Positions 1-9,424 of a stretch of DNA of 64,000 bases are shown one piece after another. The translations under genes were made by a program, and so were the position numbers. Source of the stretch: Pelagibius marinus (GTDB lineage Bacteria; Pseudomonadota; Alphaproteobacteria; Kiloniellales; Kiloniellaceae); contig NZ_JACSDK010000016.1 in NCBI RefSeq assembly GCF_014925385.1, forward strand, positions 248,001 to 312,000, read 5' to 3'. Numbering within the stretch: the stretch's first letter is position 1; the number at the start of each line of letters is the position of its first letter. The notes under the pieces are model-generated. The model saw only the letters and a list, made by a program, of their open reading frames with translations, did no database searches and was not told the DNA's origin.

Positions 1-993
<993 letters not shown>

Positions 994-1174
994 TCCAGCC
1001 CGTCCCCCTGAATCACTTAGCCCGTGTATTGCCCCTTGCCTCTGCCGCAAGGAAGCCGCCTCGCCTGCGCGTCTCTTGGCCGGACGCTGTCGTCTGGATC
1101 CTCCCTTACGGGAAGCGGGTCCCGGCCGCCAGGCCGGGACCCGTAAACATTACACTCGTAACCCGTTCCGAAGA

Positions 1175-2347
1175 TCAGGCCGCAACGAACTTATCGCGGT
1201 ACTCGGCACGGATCTCGGTGTACCAGGGCTCCGACGGCGGCCACCACCAGAGGCGGTCGAGGGCATCGTCCGGATAGGCCTCGCTGAAGGCCTTCTTGCT
1301 CTCCGGCGACAGGTGGTTCTCGGCGCCGATGGCAACCGGGTTGTAGCCTGTCTCGTTGGCGATCAGGCCGTTCACCTCTGCGTCGTAGACGTAGTTGATG
1401 TACTCGTAGATCTCGTCGATGTTCTTCGCGCCGATCGGCATCGCAAGACCATCAAGCCAGGTAAGCGCGCCTTCCTGCGGCGCCATGTAGGTCACCGGCT
1501 TGCCTTCCTTCTTCAGGCGCAGCGGCGGGCCGTCCCAGGTCTGGCCCAGAACCACGTCGTTCTGCATGAAGCCATTGATCTGCGCGTCGGCGTCGTTCCA
1601 GAACTGCTTCAGCCAGGGCTTGTGCTCCACCGCGAACTTGGTGATCTCGTCCCAGATTTTCCGCATGGTCGCCTCGTCCTTGTAGGCGTCGAGCATGCGG
1701 TTGGAGGGCATCTTGCCCGAAGAGTCGAGGTAGAGGCCGATGCCCAGCATCATGGAGTGCGGGCGGCCCATGACCTTGCCCTTCAACTCAGGCAGCCAGA
1801 GGTCACCGTAGGACAGGTTCGCATAGTCCTGCTCCCACTTGTCGGTGCGCCAGGCCAGGGCCTCGGTGCCCCAGTGGTAGGGCAGGTGGTGGTTGCCGCC
1901 GTCCCAGGTCCAGCCGTCGGTCGAACCCTTGAGCAGGCCGGGGACGATCTTGGACGTGTCGATGCGGCTCATGTCGAAGGGCTGCAGCAGGCCCAAAGGC
2001 TTCCACTCGCCGGCGCGGTCGACGGTCGGACCGACCAGGTCGAAGCCGCGGCCCTTGGTGGCGCGCATCTTGTTCAACAGCTCTTCGTTGGAGCCGTAAG
2101 GCGTATGCTTGATCTTGATGCCCGTCTTCTTCTCAAAGCCTTCCAGGAAGGACTTCGGGAGGTAGTCGGACCAGTTCATGACGACCAGTTCACCGGAGGA
2201 GGCAAGCGACTCCCGGCTTACGATCGCGGGTGCGACGGCGGCGATGGCGCCGCCGGCCGCCGCCTGCTTTAGCAGCGTGCGGCGCGAGAAATCCCGCACC
2301 GCGCGGTGCGTCTTCTCGCTGTTGGTTGGCTTTCCGGTCCTTTTCAC
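1175..2347 (-). CDS. Periplasmic substrate-binding protein, PotD/PotF (spermidine/putrescine) family
   Basis: Captures a polyamine-like substrate in the periplasm and delivers it to the ABC importer encoded downstream. The 390-residue length is usual for the family. The N-terminus carries a twin-arginine signal (SRRTLLK, residues 21-27) and a hydrophobic Ala-rich stretch, so it is probably exported folded by Tat. The mature start (ELVVMNWSDYLP) is typical of PotD/PotF proteins. A much longer open frame extends upstream, but the GTG at 2347 is preceded by GGGGAGAA at good spacing and places the signal peptide at the N-terminus, so it is preferred. The ATPase gene follows after about 180 bases. 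The exact ligand cannot be read from the sequence. Confidence 0.88.
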   Translation of the reverse strand: MKRTGKPTNSEKTHRAVRDFSRRTLLKQAAAGGAIAAVAPAIVSRESLASSGELVVMNWSDYLPKSFLEGFEKKTGIKIKHTPYGSNEELLNKMRATKGRGFDLVGPTVDRAGEWKPLGLLQPFDMSRIDTSKIVPGLLKGSTDGWTWDGGNHHLPYHWGTEALAWRTDKWEQDYANLSYGDLWLPELKGKVMGRPHSMMLGIGLYLDSSGKMPSNRMLDAYKDEATMRKIWDEITKFAVEHKPWLKQFWNDADAQINGFMQNDVVLGQTWDGPPLRLKKEGKPVTYMAPQEGALTWLDGLAMPIGAKNIDEIYEYINYVYDAEVNGLIANETGYNPVAIGAENHLSPESKKAFSEAYPDDALDRLWWWPPSEPWYTEIRAEYRDKFVAA

Positions 2348-2462
2348 GCGAGTTCTCCCCAATGCGTTGACGTCGAAATGTGGTGCTCTAGGTGACAGAT
2401 TTTTGTGACGGTTTTTCGGTGGAGCGGTGATGACCGCCCCGCCGGTCCACCGTTTTATTATG

Positions 2463-2477
2463 AGGGCCTTAGGCCCT
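2463..2477. promoter_or_regulatory. Perfect 15-bp palindrome upstream of the binding-protein gene
   Basis: AGGGCCT-T-AGGCCCT is a perfect inverted repeat about 115 bases upstream of the binding-protein start. It lies between that gene and the small secreted-protein gene reading away from it. It could be an operator or a small hairpin. It is not followed by a T-run, so a terminator is unlikely. No regulator can be assigned. Confidence 0.3.
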
Positions 2478-2533
2478 AGGGTTAACTCTGGCAGTGGCTT
2501 AGAAAGCAAGTCAAGGCCAACTCCAGATCGTGG

Positions 2534-2920
2534 ATGGTGCCAGAAGTGTACGAATGGGGAATCAGGACCTGCCGCGTCATCCTCTTCGCAGTTGCAGCGA
2601 TAGCTTGCGCGGCGGCTGGCCGAGGCGCCGCGGCCGAGCGCGACCTGACTCGCGCCGTCTACGACTACGCGGTGACCAGCTACTGCGGCACCCTGACGCC
2701 CGAGGTAGAGGCGGGTTTCAAGATTGAGCTCGCGGCCCTGACCGTGCGCGCCGGCCTGGACAAGGAAGCCGCCCGGCGCCTGCGGATCCGGGGCTGGGTC
2801 GAGGCCGACCGGGAATGGCGCAACCGTGGCCTGGGCGGCCAGCGCGCCTGGTGCCGGGAGGAGGGGCTGCCCGCGGCCCGCCACTTCCGCGCGATCGCAA
2901 TCGGCGTGAAACAACCGTGA
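2534..2920 (+). CDS. Small secreted protein of unknown function
   Basis: I do not recognise the family. The 128-residue product has an N-terminal hydrophobic segment (about residues 14-30, ending AAAGRGAAAE) that looks like a cleavable signal peptide. The mature part is mostly helical with two cysteines (YCGTL and WCREE). The region after the signal has coherent amphipathic composition (VYDYAVTSYCG, GWVEADREWRNRGLGG), which supports real coding. The start is uncertain: in-frame GTG codons lie just downstream and no strong ribosome site is visible. The gene ends about 115 bases before the MocR gene on the same strand. A periplasmic location is inferred from the signal peptide only. Confidence 0.6.
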   Translation: MVPEVYEWGIRTCRVILFAVAAIACAAAGRGAAAERDLTRAVYDYAVTSYCGTLTPEVEAGFKIELAALTVRAGLDKEAARRLRIRGWVEADREWRNRGLGGQRAWCREEGLPAARHFRAIAIGVKQP

Positions 2921-3035
2921 AGTTTCCCCCAAGCCGGGCTTGAGGCGGACCCGGGGGCCTCCTAATCTACCGCCACTCAGTGAGCTTGCGGGCCTGTGCC
3001 CGGTTTGGGAGGCCGCGTCCCGGCGCGGGTAAACT

Positions 3036-4517
3036 TTGCGCGACTTTATCTTTCCGGTCCGCCACGACGGCGACGTGGGCCTGCAGGCACAGCTCCGCCG
3101 CCAGCTGATCGACGCGATTCTCGACGGCCGCCTGTCGGGCAGCGACCCCCTGCCGTCCTGCCGCCGCCTGGCGCATTCCCTTGGGGTGTCGCGCAACACC
3201 GTCGTCCTGGCCTATCAGGCCCTGGCCGACGAGGGGCTGCTGATATCACGCGAGCGCATCGGCTACTTCGTCAACACCGACATGGTGTTCCAGCAGATCG
3301 ACGGACAAGCCGCCTCTCCCGAGATCGAGCGCAGCAGCGAGGTCGACTGGTTCAACCGCCTGCGGCTCAGGCCGTCGGAACAGCATCACGTGGTCAAGCC
3401 GCGCAACTGGCGCCGCTATCCCTATCCCTTCATCTACGGACAGCCGGACCCCAAGCTGTTCCCGGTCTCGACCTGGCGCATGTGCTCGCGCCAGGCCCTG
3501 GGCGTGGAGGCGATCCAGAGCTGGACCGAGGACAATTTCAACGACGACGACCCGCGCCTCATCGAGGAAATCCGCACCCGAGTCCTGCCGCGCCGCGGCA
3601 TCAAGGCCCAGCCGCAGGAGATCCTCGTCACCCTGGGGGCCCAAAACGCCCTGTTCCTCATCGCCGAGCTGCTGGCCGGGCAGGGCAAGGTGGTCGCCGT
3701 CGAGAACCCCGGCTACGTCGACACCCGCAACATCTTCGCCATCAGCGGCACCGAGTTGCGGCCCATCCCGGTGGACCACGACGGCATGGTCGTCGATCAG
3801 CGCCTGGACGGCTGCACCTGCGCCTACGTGACGCCCAGCCACCAGTCGCCGACCACGGTGACGCTGCCGCTGGAGCGCCGCATGGCCCTGATGGAGAGGG
3901 CGCAGCGCCAGGACTTCCTCATCATCGAGGACGATTACGAGGCGGAGGCCAACTTCCTGCACGCCCCGACCACGGCCCTGAAGGCCATGGACCGCAGCGG
4001 GCGGGTGATCTACGTCGGCAGCTTCTCCAAGTATCTGGGCCCGGGCCTGCGCATGGGCTACATGGTCGGCGCCGAGGAGTTCATCCTCGAGGCGCGCATG
4101 CTGCGCCGCCTGATGCTGCGCCACCCGGCGACCAACAACCAACGCACCCTGGCGCTGTTCATCGCCGGCGGCCATTACGACGCCCTGGTGCACCGCCTGC
4201 AGCGCGACTTCCGCACCCGTTGGGAGCTCATGGGCGACGCCCTGGAGCGCTACCTGCCCGAGTTCACGCGACGGCCGTCCTACGGCGGCACCAGCTTCTG
4301 GCTGGAGGGCCCCAAGAGCCTGGACACCGACATCCTGGCGCGCGAGGCGCTGCAGGAAGGCATCGTCATCGAGCCGGGCTCGGCCCACTTCCTCTCCAAG
4401 AAGCCGCCGCGCAACTTCATGCGCCTCGGCTTTTCCTCCATAGAGCCCGAACAGATCGGTCCGGGCCTCCAGGCGCTCAGCCGGCTGGTGGCGGGGTCGA
4501 TGCAGAAGCGGGAGTAA
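3036..4517 (+). CDS. MocR-family regulator (GntR winged helix fused to PLP aminotransferase-like domain)
   Basis: This 493-residue protein has a GntR-type winged helix at about residues 12-80 (LPSCRRLAHSLGVSRNTV) and a class I aminotransferase-fold domain from about 125 onward. The PLP-binding lysine is K332 in SFSKYLGPGLRMG. MocR proteins are known to sense pyridoxal phosphate plus an amine or amino acid and to switch neighbouring metabolic or transport genes. The start is a TTG at 3036, preceded only by a weak purine stretch (GCGGGTAAAC). It sits near the polyamine-type importer, reading away from it, so control of polyamine or amino-acid uptake is a reasonable inference. The ligand is unknown. 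Confidence 0.88.
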   Translation: MRDFIFPVRHDGDVGLQAQLRRQLIDAILDGRLSGSDPLPSCRRLAHSLGVSRNTVVLAYQALADEGLLISRERIGYFVNTDMVFQQIDGQAASPEIERSSEVDWFNRLRLRPSEQHHVVKPRNWRRYPYPFIYGQPDPKLFPVSTWRMCSRQALGVEAIQSWTEDNFNDDDPRLIEEIRTRVLPRRGIKAQPQEILVTLGAQNALFLIAELLAGQGKVVAVENPGYVDTRNIFAISGTELRPIPVDHDGMVVDQRLDGCTCAYVTPSHQSPTTVTLPLERRMALMERAQRQDFLIIEDDYEAEANFLHAPTTALKAMDRSGRVIYVGSFSKYLGPGLRMGYMVGAEEFILEARMLRRLMLRHPATNNQRTLALFIAGGHYDALVHRLQRDFRTRWELMGDALERYLPEFTRRPSYGGTSFWLEGPKSLDTDILAREALQEGIVIEPGSAHFLSKKPPRNFMRLGFSSIEPEQIGPGLQALSRLVAGSMQKRE

Positions 4518-4549
4518 CGGACGCGGGAAGGGCGCTCAGGCTTGGCCTC

Positions 4550-5128
4550 TCAGCCGTTCATCACCTTGTCGATCTGCGCCTGATCGAGGGTGTCCATGTT
4601 GCCGTTGATGATCGAGGAGGCGACGTCGACGAAGCTCTGCAGCTTGCGCGTCACGCCCAGGATCCCGGCCTGCAGCGGGCCTTCCTCGCCCGCCTCCACC
4701 AGGGCCTTGATCCGGGGCAGGGCCTCCAGCACCAGTCGGTCCATCTGTTCGATGGTGGCGTCGAAGGCCTGGCGGTAGTTCTGCGGCGCGTTCTCATAAG
4801 CCAGGATCGCCAGCTCGGCATCGGAAAAGCAGCTGTCGCGGAAGTGGTCGGCATAGCTCTTGGGCTGCCAGGTGATCGCATCCTCGTAGCACTCCGGCAT
4901 CGAGGGGATCATCTCCAGCAGCATGATGATCTCGTTGAAGTGGTTCAGGTAGTCGGTCGCCAGCAGGGTGTTGCCGTTGATGTTCTTGCCGCGCACGAGC
5001 AAGCGATAGGTGCCGGTGAATCCGGCCCCTTTGCCGTCCGGCTTCCTGCCGTCGGCGGCATCGCCCGCGGCGTCGCCCGGCTGACTGTCGTCGGCGGCCG
5101 CCACGGCCTGAGCTGACGATGAAACCAT
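4550..5128 (-). CDS. Conserved hypothetical protein, cytoplasmic
   Basis: I do not recognise a named family. The 192-residue product starts with a low-complexity Ala/Asp/Gly stretch (residues 1-35) followed by a compact, mostly helical domain (GTYRLLVRGKNINGN ... DKVMNG). It has no signal peptide or membrane segment. The ATG at 5128 is chosen because GAGGAT lies seven bases upstream; a longer frame to 5191 lacks such a site. It is convergent with the MocR gene, 32 bases away. Codon use and composition match the surrounding chromosomal genes. Confidence 0.75.
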   Translation of the reverse strand: MVSSSAQAVAAADDSQPGDAAGDAADGRKPDGKGAGFTGTYRLLVRGKNINGNTLLATDYLNHFNEIIMLLEMIPSMPECYEDAITWQPKSYADHFRDSCFSDAELAILAYENAPQNYRQAFDATIEQMDRLVLEALPRIKALVEAGEEGPLQAGILGVTRKLQSFVDVASSIINGNMDTLDQAQIDKVMNG

Positions 5129-5310
5129 ACGTTGATCCTCAAGCGCCGGATAAACACCGACACTATCCGCTTCTCGAGACCCGCTATTCAAGCAGGCGGT
5201 CGTTTATGTTTCCTTTCTAAACGGCAAATTCACATCGAAAACAGGCCGATAGGGTGACCAAAATGGCGGAGATCTGTATATCTAAAAGAATTTGACTAAA
5301 ACCTTAGGCG

Positions 5311-5697
5311 TCAGATGAATAAATCAGCTGAGGAATACTCAGAGATGTTTGTATAGAACAAGGTGATTTCGTCGCCCTCCGCAATATCCGCTATCGCTTC
5401 AAGGACCGCCCACAATCCGACCTCATCTTCCTCCCAGTGCACGACAGCATTGGGACTCTCGGAATGGTTGCAGAATGTGAGCTGCCCAAAGACCACGAGG
5501 GCGTCATGGTCGCCCGGCGCACCGAAATGCTGGGGATCGGCGAAGTAGTAGGCGAAGAAGGCGCTCTGGTCGAACAGGGCCCGGTCCTTGGCCCCCAGGC
5601 GCACCGCCGGCGCGCGCTCCAGGCGGCTGCCGGCGGCGATGGGCCGCTCCGCCAGCAGGCCGCGGCCCTTTCCCGGCACCTGCGCCAACCTGAACAT
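5311..5697 (-). CDS. SET-domain protein, putative lysine methyltransferase
   Basis: A small SET-domain protein of 128 residues from the preferred ATG at 5697. It shows the family's landmarks in order: an N-terminal GKGRGLLAERPIAAGSRL, the pseudoknot motif CNHSESPNAVVHW, and the C-terminal EGDEITLFYTN with the catalytic-type tyrosine. Stand-alone SET proteins of this size occur in bacteria and are presumed to methylate lysines using S-adenosylmethionine; their targets are mostly unknown. A GGGGA lies upstream of the 5697 start; an in-frame upstream start at 5772 would add 25 residues that do not look domain-like. There is no operon partner. Confidence 0.8.
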   Translation of the reverse strand: MFRLAQVPGKGRGLLAERPIAAGSRLERAPAVRLGAKDRALFDQSAFFAYYFADPQHFGAPGDHDALVVFGQLTFCNHSESPNAVVHWEEDEVGLWAVLEAIADIAEGDEITLFYTNISEYSSADLFI

Positions 5698-5798
5698 CTC
5701 CGCGCGTCCCCTCTGATTCCAGCAAGGACGCATGGTTGCATAGGCCCCCGCTATTTCAAATGGTGGGAACATAGACGGAAGGCTGGGGTGAAACGCAA

Positions 5799-5825
5799 AG
5801 CGGCGCGGAATCGGGCCGCGCCGCT
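5799..5825 (-). terminator. Rho-independent terminator for the DUF1127 gene
   Basis: A 10-bp perfect stem (AGCGGCGCGG / CCGCGCCGCT) with a 7-base loop is followed on the minus strand by TTTGCGTTT. It lies 64 bases past the stop of the DUF1127 gene ending at 5889. Confidence 0.6.
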
Positions 5826-5888
5826 GTGCTGAAGAAGAGGGGCCGACGCCGCTTGCGGCCGCCGGCCCCGGAACGTCCGGTCAGAAGA

Positions 5889-6107
5889 TCAGAACAGATG
5901 CCCTTCGAGCGCCTGCCAGGTGGCGCGGGTGATGTCCTGACGGGTCATGCCGCGGGCCTCGAGCTGGCTGTTGGAGAGACCGGAAAGCCGACTGTAGACG
6001 TGATAGGCGCTCATGGCAGCGGCCAGCGCCGTGGTAATACGAGCAAACCACTGAGCCAAGCTGTCAATGGTCTGGAAGGACGATGGCTTTGTTGCGGATG
6101 CAAACAT
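5889..6107 (-). CDS. DUF1127 small protein (YjiS-like)
   Basis: A 72-residue protein ending in the DUF1127 signature: YSRLSGLSNSQLEARGMTR followed by QDI. Small DUF1127 proteins in alphaproteobacteria have been linked to RNA turnover and to phosphate or carbon metabolism through a short arginine-rich helix; whether this one acts that way is inference. The first 30 residues form a hydrophobic helix-like stretch (WFARITTALAAAMSAY). TTGAGAGAAGACAG before the ATG gives a plausible ribosome site. The 300 bases upstream are AT-rich and probably hold the promoter. Confidence 0.8.
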   Translation of the reverse strand: MFASATKPSSFQTIDSLAQWFARITTALAAAMSAYHVYSRLSGLSNSQLEARGMTRQDITRATWQALEGHLF

Positions 6108-6422
6108 CTGTCTTCTCTCAATTTGCTGACGTAGGCGTACGTTCTATGATCGTTATGAATTATATATATAATCCGTGGTATACCAGAGCAAGCTGAAAAT
6201 GGTGCAACGCAATATCTTTTCTGCAAATCTGATATGCCACAGACGCATAAGTGGTCATACCAATTGCCCGACCGTCGGGTTGCCCGCCACCAGAGGTCTC
6301 GCCGCCGTACCGCTTGCAGGCCTTTGCCGCTCTCAAGTAGGCTCCGCCCGCACTTCACCGGAGCAGCCGACTCGGCCGCGCCGGAGTCCCTAGAAACCAG
6401 CAAGCAGGCGAGATCGATCGAG
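6108..6422. other. Divergent intergenic region
   Basis: About 315 bases between the DUF1127 gene (minus) and the dehydrogenase gene (plus). It contains a clearly AT-rich stretch near 6,150-6,185 with alternating TA (tatatatataat), suitable for a promoter. I see no RNA gene, repeat or coding signal. A longer plus-strand frame enters it from the dehydrogenase gene but lacks the family's conserved residues there. Confidence 0.4.
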
Positions 6423-7292
6423 ATGACCAAGGTTGCCTTCCTCGGGCTTGGAGTCATGGGCTTTCCCATGGCCGGACACCTGGCCGCGGCCGGCCATGAT
6501 GTGACCGTTTACAACCGCACCGCCGCCAAGGCGGAGGCCTGGGCGGCCAAGCACGGCGGGGCCGCGGCCGCGACACCGCGCCAGGCGGCCGAGGGGGCGG
6601 AGATCGTTTTCTCCTGTGTCGGCAACGACGACGACCTGCGCGACATCGTCCTGGGCCCGGACGGCGCCTTCGCCGGCATGGCCAGCGGCACCATCCTGGT
6701 CGATAACACCACCGCTTCGGCGGAGGTCGTCCGCGAGCTGGGCGCCGCTGGGCAGGAACAGGGCATCGCTTTCATCGACGCGCCGGTCTCCGGCGGACAG
6801 GCCGGGGCCGAGAACGGTCAGCTCACCGTGATGTGCGGCGGCGAGGCGGCCGCCTTCGAGCGGGCAAAGCCGGTCATCGACGCCTTCGCCCGGGCGGTCA
6901 CCCTGATGGGCCCGGCCGGCGCCGGCCAGCTCACCAAGATGGTCAACCAGATCTGCATCGCCGGGCTGCTGCAAGGCCTCGCCGAAGGCATGAACTTCGG
7001 CCTCAAGGCCGGCCTCGACATGGATAAGGTCATCGACGTCATCGGTAAGGGCGCCGCCCAGTCCTGGCAGATGGACAACCGCGCCGCCACCATGTGCAAG
7101 GGCGAGTTCGACTTCGGCTTCGCCGTGGACTGGATGCGCAAGGACCTGGGGATCTGCCTGGCCGAAGCCAAGAACAACGGGGCACGCCTGCCGATCACGG
7201 CGCTGGTCGACCAGCTCTATGCCCAGGTCCAGGCCCGCGGCGGCAGGCGCTGGGACACCTCCAGCCTCATGCACCTGCTGGTCAACGATTGA
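6423..7292 (+). CDS. NAD(P)-dependent beta-hydroxyacid dehydrogenase (3-hydroxyisobutyrate dehydrogenase family)
   Basis: Oxidises a beta-hydroxyacid such as 3-hydroxyisobutyrate or tartronate semialdehyde-type substrates with NAD(P). The 289-residue product has the Rossmann motif GLGVMGFPMAGHL at residues 7-19, the substrate-binding stretch DAPVSGGQAGAENGQL, and the catalytic lysine K172 in GQLTKMVNQ. Length is normal for the family. The ATG at 6423 starts directly with the Rossmann strand (MTKVAFLGLG); the longer frame to 6234 has no such features. It is followed 36 bases later by a DUF2938 membrane gene on the same strand. The exact substrate cannot be told from sequence alone. Confidence 0.88.
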   Translation: MTKVAFLGLGVMGFPMAGHLAAAGHDVTVYNRTAAKAEAWAAKHGGAAAATPRQAAEGAEIVFSCVGNDDDLRDIVLGPDGAFAGMASGTILVDNTTASAEVVRELGAAGQEQGIAFIDAPVSGGQAGAENGQLTVMCGGEAAAFERAKPVIDAFARAVTLMGPAGAGQLTKMVNQICIAGLLQGLAEGMNFGLKAGLDMDKVIDVIGKGAAQSWQMDNRAATMCKGEFDFGFAVDWMRKDLGICLAEAKNNGARLPITALVDQLYAQVQARGGRRWDTSSLMHLLVND

Positions 7293-7328
7293 AGTGCAGA
7301 CCTGCCAGGCGAAGGCTGGGAGGCCTGG

Positions 7329-7841
7329 ATGCCGTTAGATAGCTTCGTCTTCGTGGCCTGCGTCTCGGGCGTCTTCGCCACGATCGTTCTCGACCTCTGG
7401 CAGCGGGTGCTCTTTGTCATCTCCGGCATCCCGCCGACCAACTGGGCACTGATCGGGCGCTGGTTCGCGCATCTGCCACGCGGGCGTTTCATTCACCGGC
7501 CGATCGGCGAGAGCGCGGCCGTGCCGGGCGAACTGGCCCTCGGCTGGGTGATGCACTACCTGGTGGGCCTCATCTATGGCTTCGTCTACGTCGGTCTCAT
7601 GACCTACGGATTCGACCGGTTACCGTCAGTCTCAAACGGTGCAGCCTTTGGCGCGGCCTCGGTGGTGATCCCCTGGTTCATCCTGCAGCCGGGCCTCGGC
7701 ATCGGCGTCATGGGGCGCTTGGCGCCCAATCCCTTGGTACCCCGCCTCAATGCCCTGGTCTCACACATCATCTACGGCATCGCGCTCTGCGCAGGGAGCT
7801 GGCTGGCCGGAATCCTGGTGTGGCCTATGGGGCACAACTAG
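7329..7841 (+). CDS. DUF2938 integral membrane protein
   Basis: A 170-residue inner-membrane protein with four predicted hydrophobic segments (about residues 5-30, 68-92, 103-125 and 140-165). The pattern GELALGWVMHYLVGLIYGFVY and the closing SHIIYGIALCAGSWLAG match DUF2938, a family without known function. It follows the HIBADH-like gene closely and may be co-transcribed. Its stop codon coincides, on the opposite strand, with the stop of a decayed mazG tail. Confidence 0.8.
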   Translation: MPLDSFVFVACVSGVFATIVLDLWQRVLFVISGIPPTNWALIGRWFAHLPRGRFIHRPIGESAAVPGELALGWVMHYLVGLIYGFVYVGLMTYGFDRLPSVSNGAAFGAASVVIPWFILQPGLGIGVMGRLAPNPLVPRLNALVSHIIYGIALCAGSWLAGILVWPMGHN

Positions 7842-7950
7842 ATCTTCGCCTCGTCTTTCTTCGCCGCCAGCCACAGCTCTTACAGGGCCTCCAGGCTCTG
7901 GTCCCCGGCCTTCTCGCCGTGCCCGGCCGGGTCGCCCTCCCTGGCGCGGA
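7839..7950 (-). pseudogene. Fragment of a second mazG 3' end
   Basis: On the minus strand this stretch encodes GHGEKAGDQSLEAL, an in-frame TAA, then ELWLAAKKDEAKI and a TAG. It aligns with the last 30 or so codons of the intact mazG at 9,425 (GRGEKAEDQSLEALEELWQAAKRAESAS), and the DNA is close to identical across the middle 85 bases. The last seven residues differ, so it appears to be the tail of a diverged mazG copy rather than a fresh duplication. The MFS gene lies between the two tails. Confidence 0.75.
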
Positions 7951-8067
7951 CGCTGACACATTGCCGTAAATGGTCGATCATGCGGCTCTGCAGCGATCGC
8001 GGCTGTGACCGGGCCGTGCGAAGTGACGGGCGGCGCGGGAGAACCCGAAGGCGCGAAAGGGCGGTTC

Positions 8068-9333
8068 ATGTTTCAAGTTTTGTCCGGGGTCTGGGCTCTT
8101 CTGCTCGGCATCGTGTTGATCATGCTGGGCAATGGCATGCATTTCACCCTCATCGGCCTGCGCGGCGGGATCGAGGGTTTTTCCGCCGCGGAGCTGGCCG
8201 TCGTCACCTCGGGCTATTTCATGGGCTTCCTGTCAGGCGCCCGTCTGACCCCGTTGCTTATCCGGCGGGTGGGGCACGTGCGCGTCTTTGCGGCGCTGGG
8301 CAGCTTCATGTCCGCGGGGCTGATCGCGTTCACGCTGCTGGCCGAACCCTGGGCCTGGACGCTGCTGCGGGTGCTGGTGGGCTTCTGTATGTCGGGTATC
8401 TATGTCGCCGCCGAAAGCTGGCTGAACGACGCCGCCACCAACGAGACGCGAGGCAAGGTGCTGTCGGCCTACATGATCGCGCAGACGCTGGGAATCATCG
8501 GGGCGCAGGGGCTGCTGACGATGGGCGATGCGGGGACCGCCGCGCTCTTCATCGGGGCCTCGATCCTGGTATCGATTTCCTTCGCGCCGATCCTGCTGTC
8601 CGTCACCACGGCCCCGGCGGTCGAAGTCGCACGCCCGATGTCCTTGCGGAACCTCTTCGCGAGCTCGCCGCTCGGCACCGTGGGAATCTTTCTGCTGGGC
8701 AGCGTATACGCGACACAATCGGGCATGGGCGCGGTTTTCGGCACGCAGATCGGTCTGTCAGCGGCGCAGATCGCGCTGTTCGTCGCGATGTTGTTCGCCG
8801 GGGCGCTGGTACTGCAATTCCCTATCGGATGGCTTTCGGACCGCGTGGACCGGCGCAAGCTGATCTTCGGGGCAGCTGTAGTCGGCGCGGCATCCTGTGG
8901 CCTGGGTTGGATCACCGGTGGCGGCCTGTGGCCATTGATGGCGGTCGCCTTTTTCGCCGGCGGCGTAACGACGCCGCTTTACGCCCTCTTTCTCGCCTAC
9001 ACCAACGATTTTCTTTCGGTCGAGGATATGCCGGCCGCGTCCGGAGGGCTCGTGTTCACATTCGGACTGGGCGCCATCGTGGGCCCGCTGATTACCGGCT
9101 GGGCGATGCAGGGGCTTGGACCTTTCGCGTTCTGGCTGGTGCTCGGCGCGACCTTCGGTGCCATGGCGCTCTATGCGCTCTACCGCATGACGCAGCGCTC
9201 GGCCCTCCCGGTGGACGAGACCGAAAGCTACCTGGGTGTGCTGCCCACCGCGTCGCCCTTTACGGTGGAGGCGGCGGGTGCCTGGGCTGCCGAACAGGCC
9301 GAGGCCGAACGCGATGACGACGCGCAGTCCTGA
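8068..9333 (+). CDS. MFS transporter, YcaD/UMF-like
   Basis: A 421-residue, roughly 12-helix major facilitator protein of the inner membrane. The loop after helix 2 (GARLTPLLIRRVGHVRVFAA) and the segment RVLVGFCMSGIYVAAESWLN resemble the YcaD-type subfamily, whose substrates are not well defined. The second half carries the equivalent motif GWLSDRVDRRKL. The ATG at 8068 is preferred because AAAGGGCGG precedes it and it begins directly with helix 1; an upstream GTG at 8005 would add a hydrophilic leader. It stands alone between a mazG fragment and the intact mazG, which suggests that it was inserted there. Confidence 0.85.
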   Translation: MFQVLSGVWALLLGIVLIMLGNGMHFTLIGLRGGIEGFSAAELAVVTSGYFMGFLSGARLTPLLIRRVGHVRVFAALGSFMSAGLIAFTLLAEPWAWTLLRVLVGFCMSGIYVAAESWLNDAATNETRGKVLSAYMIAQTLGIIGAQGLLTMGDAGTAALFIGASILVSISFAPILLSVTTAPAVEVARPMSLRNLFASSPLGTVGIFLLGSVYATQSGMGAVFGTQIGLSAAQIALFVAMLFAGALVLQFPIGWLSDRVDRRKLIFGAAVVGAASCGLGWITGGGLWPLMAVAFFAGGVTTPLYALFLAYTNDFLSVEDMPAASGGLVFTFGLGAIVGPLITGWAMQGLGPFAFWLVLGATFGAMALYALYRMTQRSALPVDETESYLGVLPTASPFTVEAAGAWAAEQAEAERDDDAQS

Positions 9334-9424
9334 TCGCAGTGGCCTGCCCGGGCGGCCCGCTGATGGAAGTCTGCCGGTGCCTCTGAAGCGGACACCGGCT
9401 GGACTGGGGTTATGAGTACAGGCC

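Noticed and set aside
1175-3199. A 674-codon minus-strand frame that would extend the polyamine-binding protein upstream
   Set aside because: The extra N-terminal part runs across the palindrome and into the MocR gene and has no protein character. The GTG at 2,347 with its ribosome site and Tat signal explains the gene.
2996-5116. A 706-codon plus-strand frame over the MocR gene
   Set aside because: Out of phase with the recognisable MocR protein, very rich in Pro, Arg and Gly, and no family features. It is a high-GC shadow frame.
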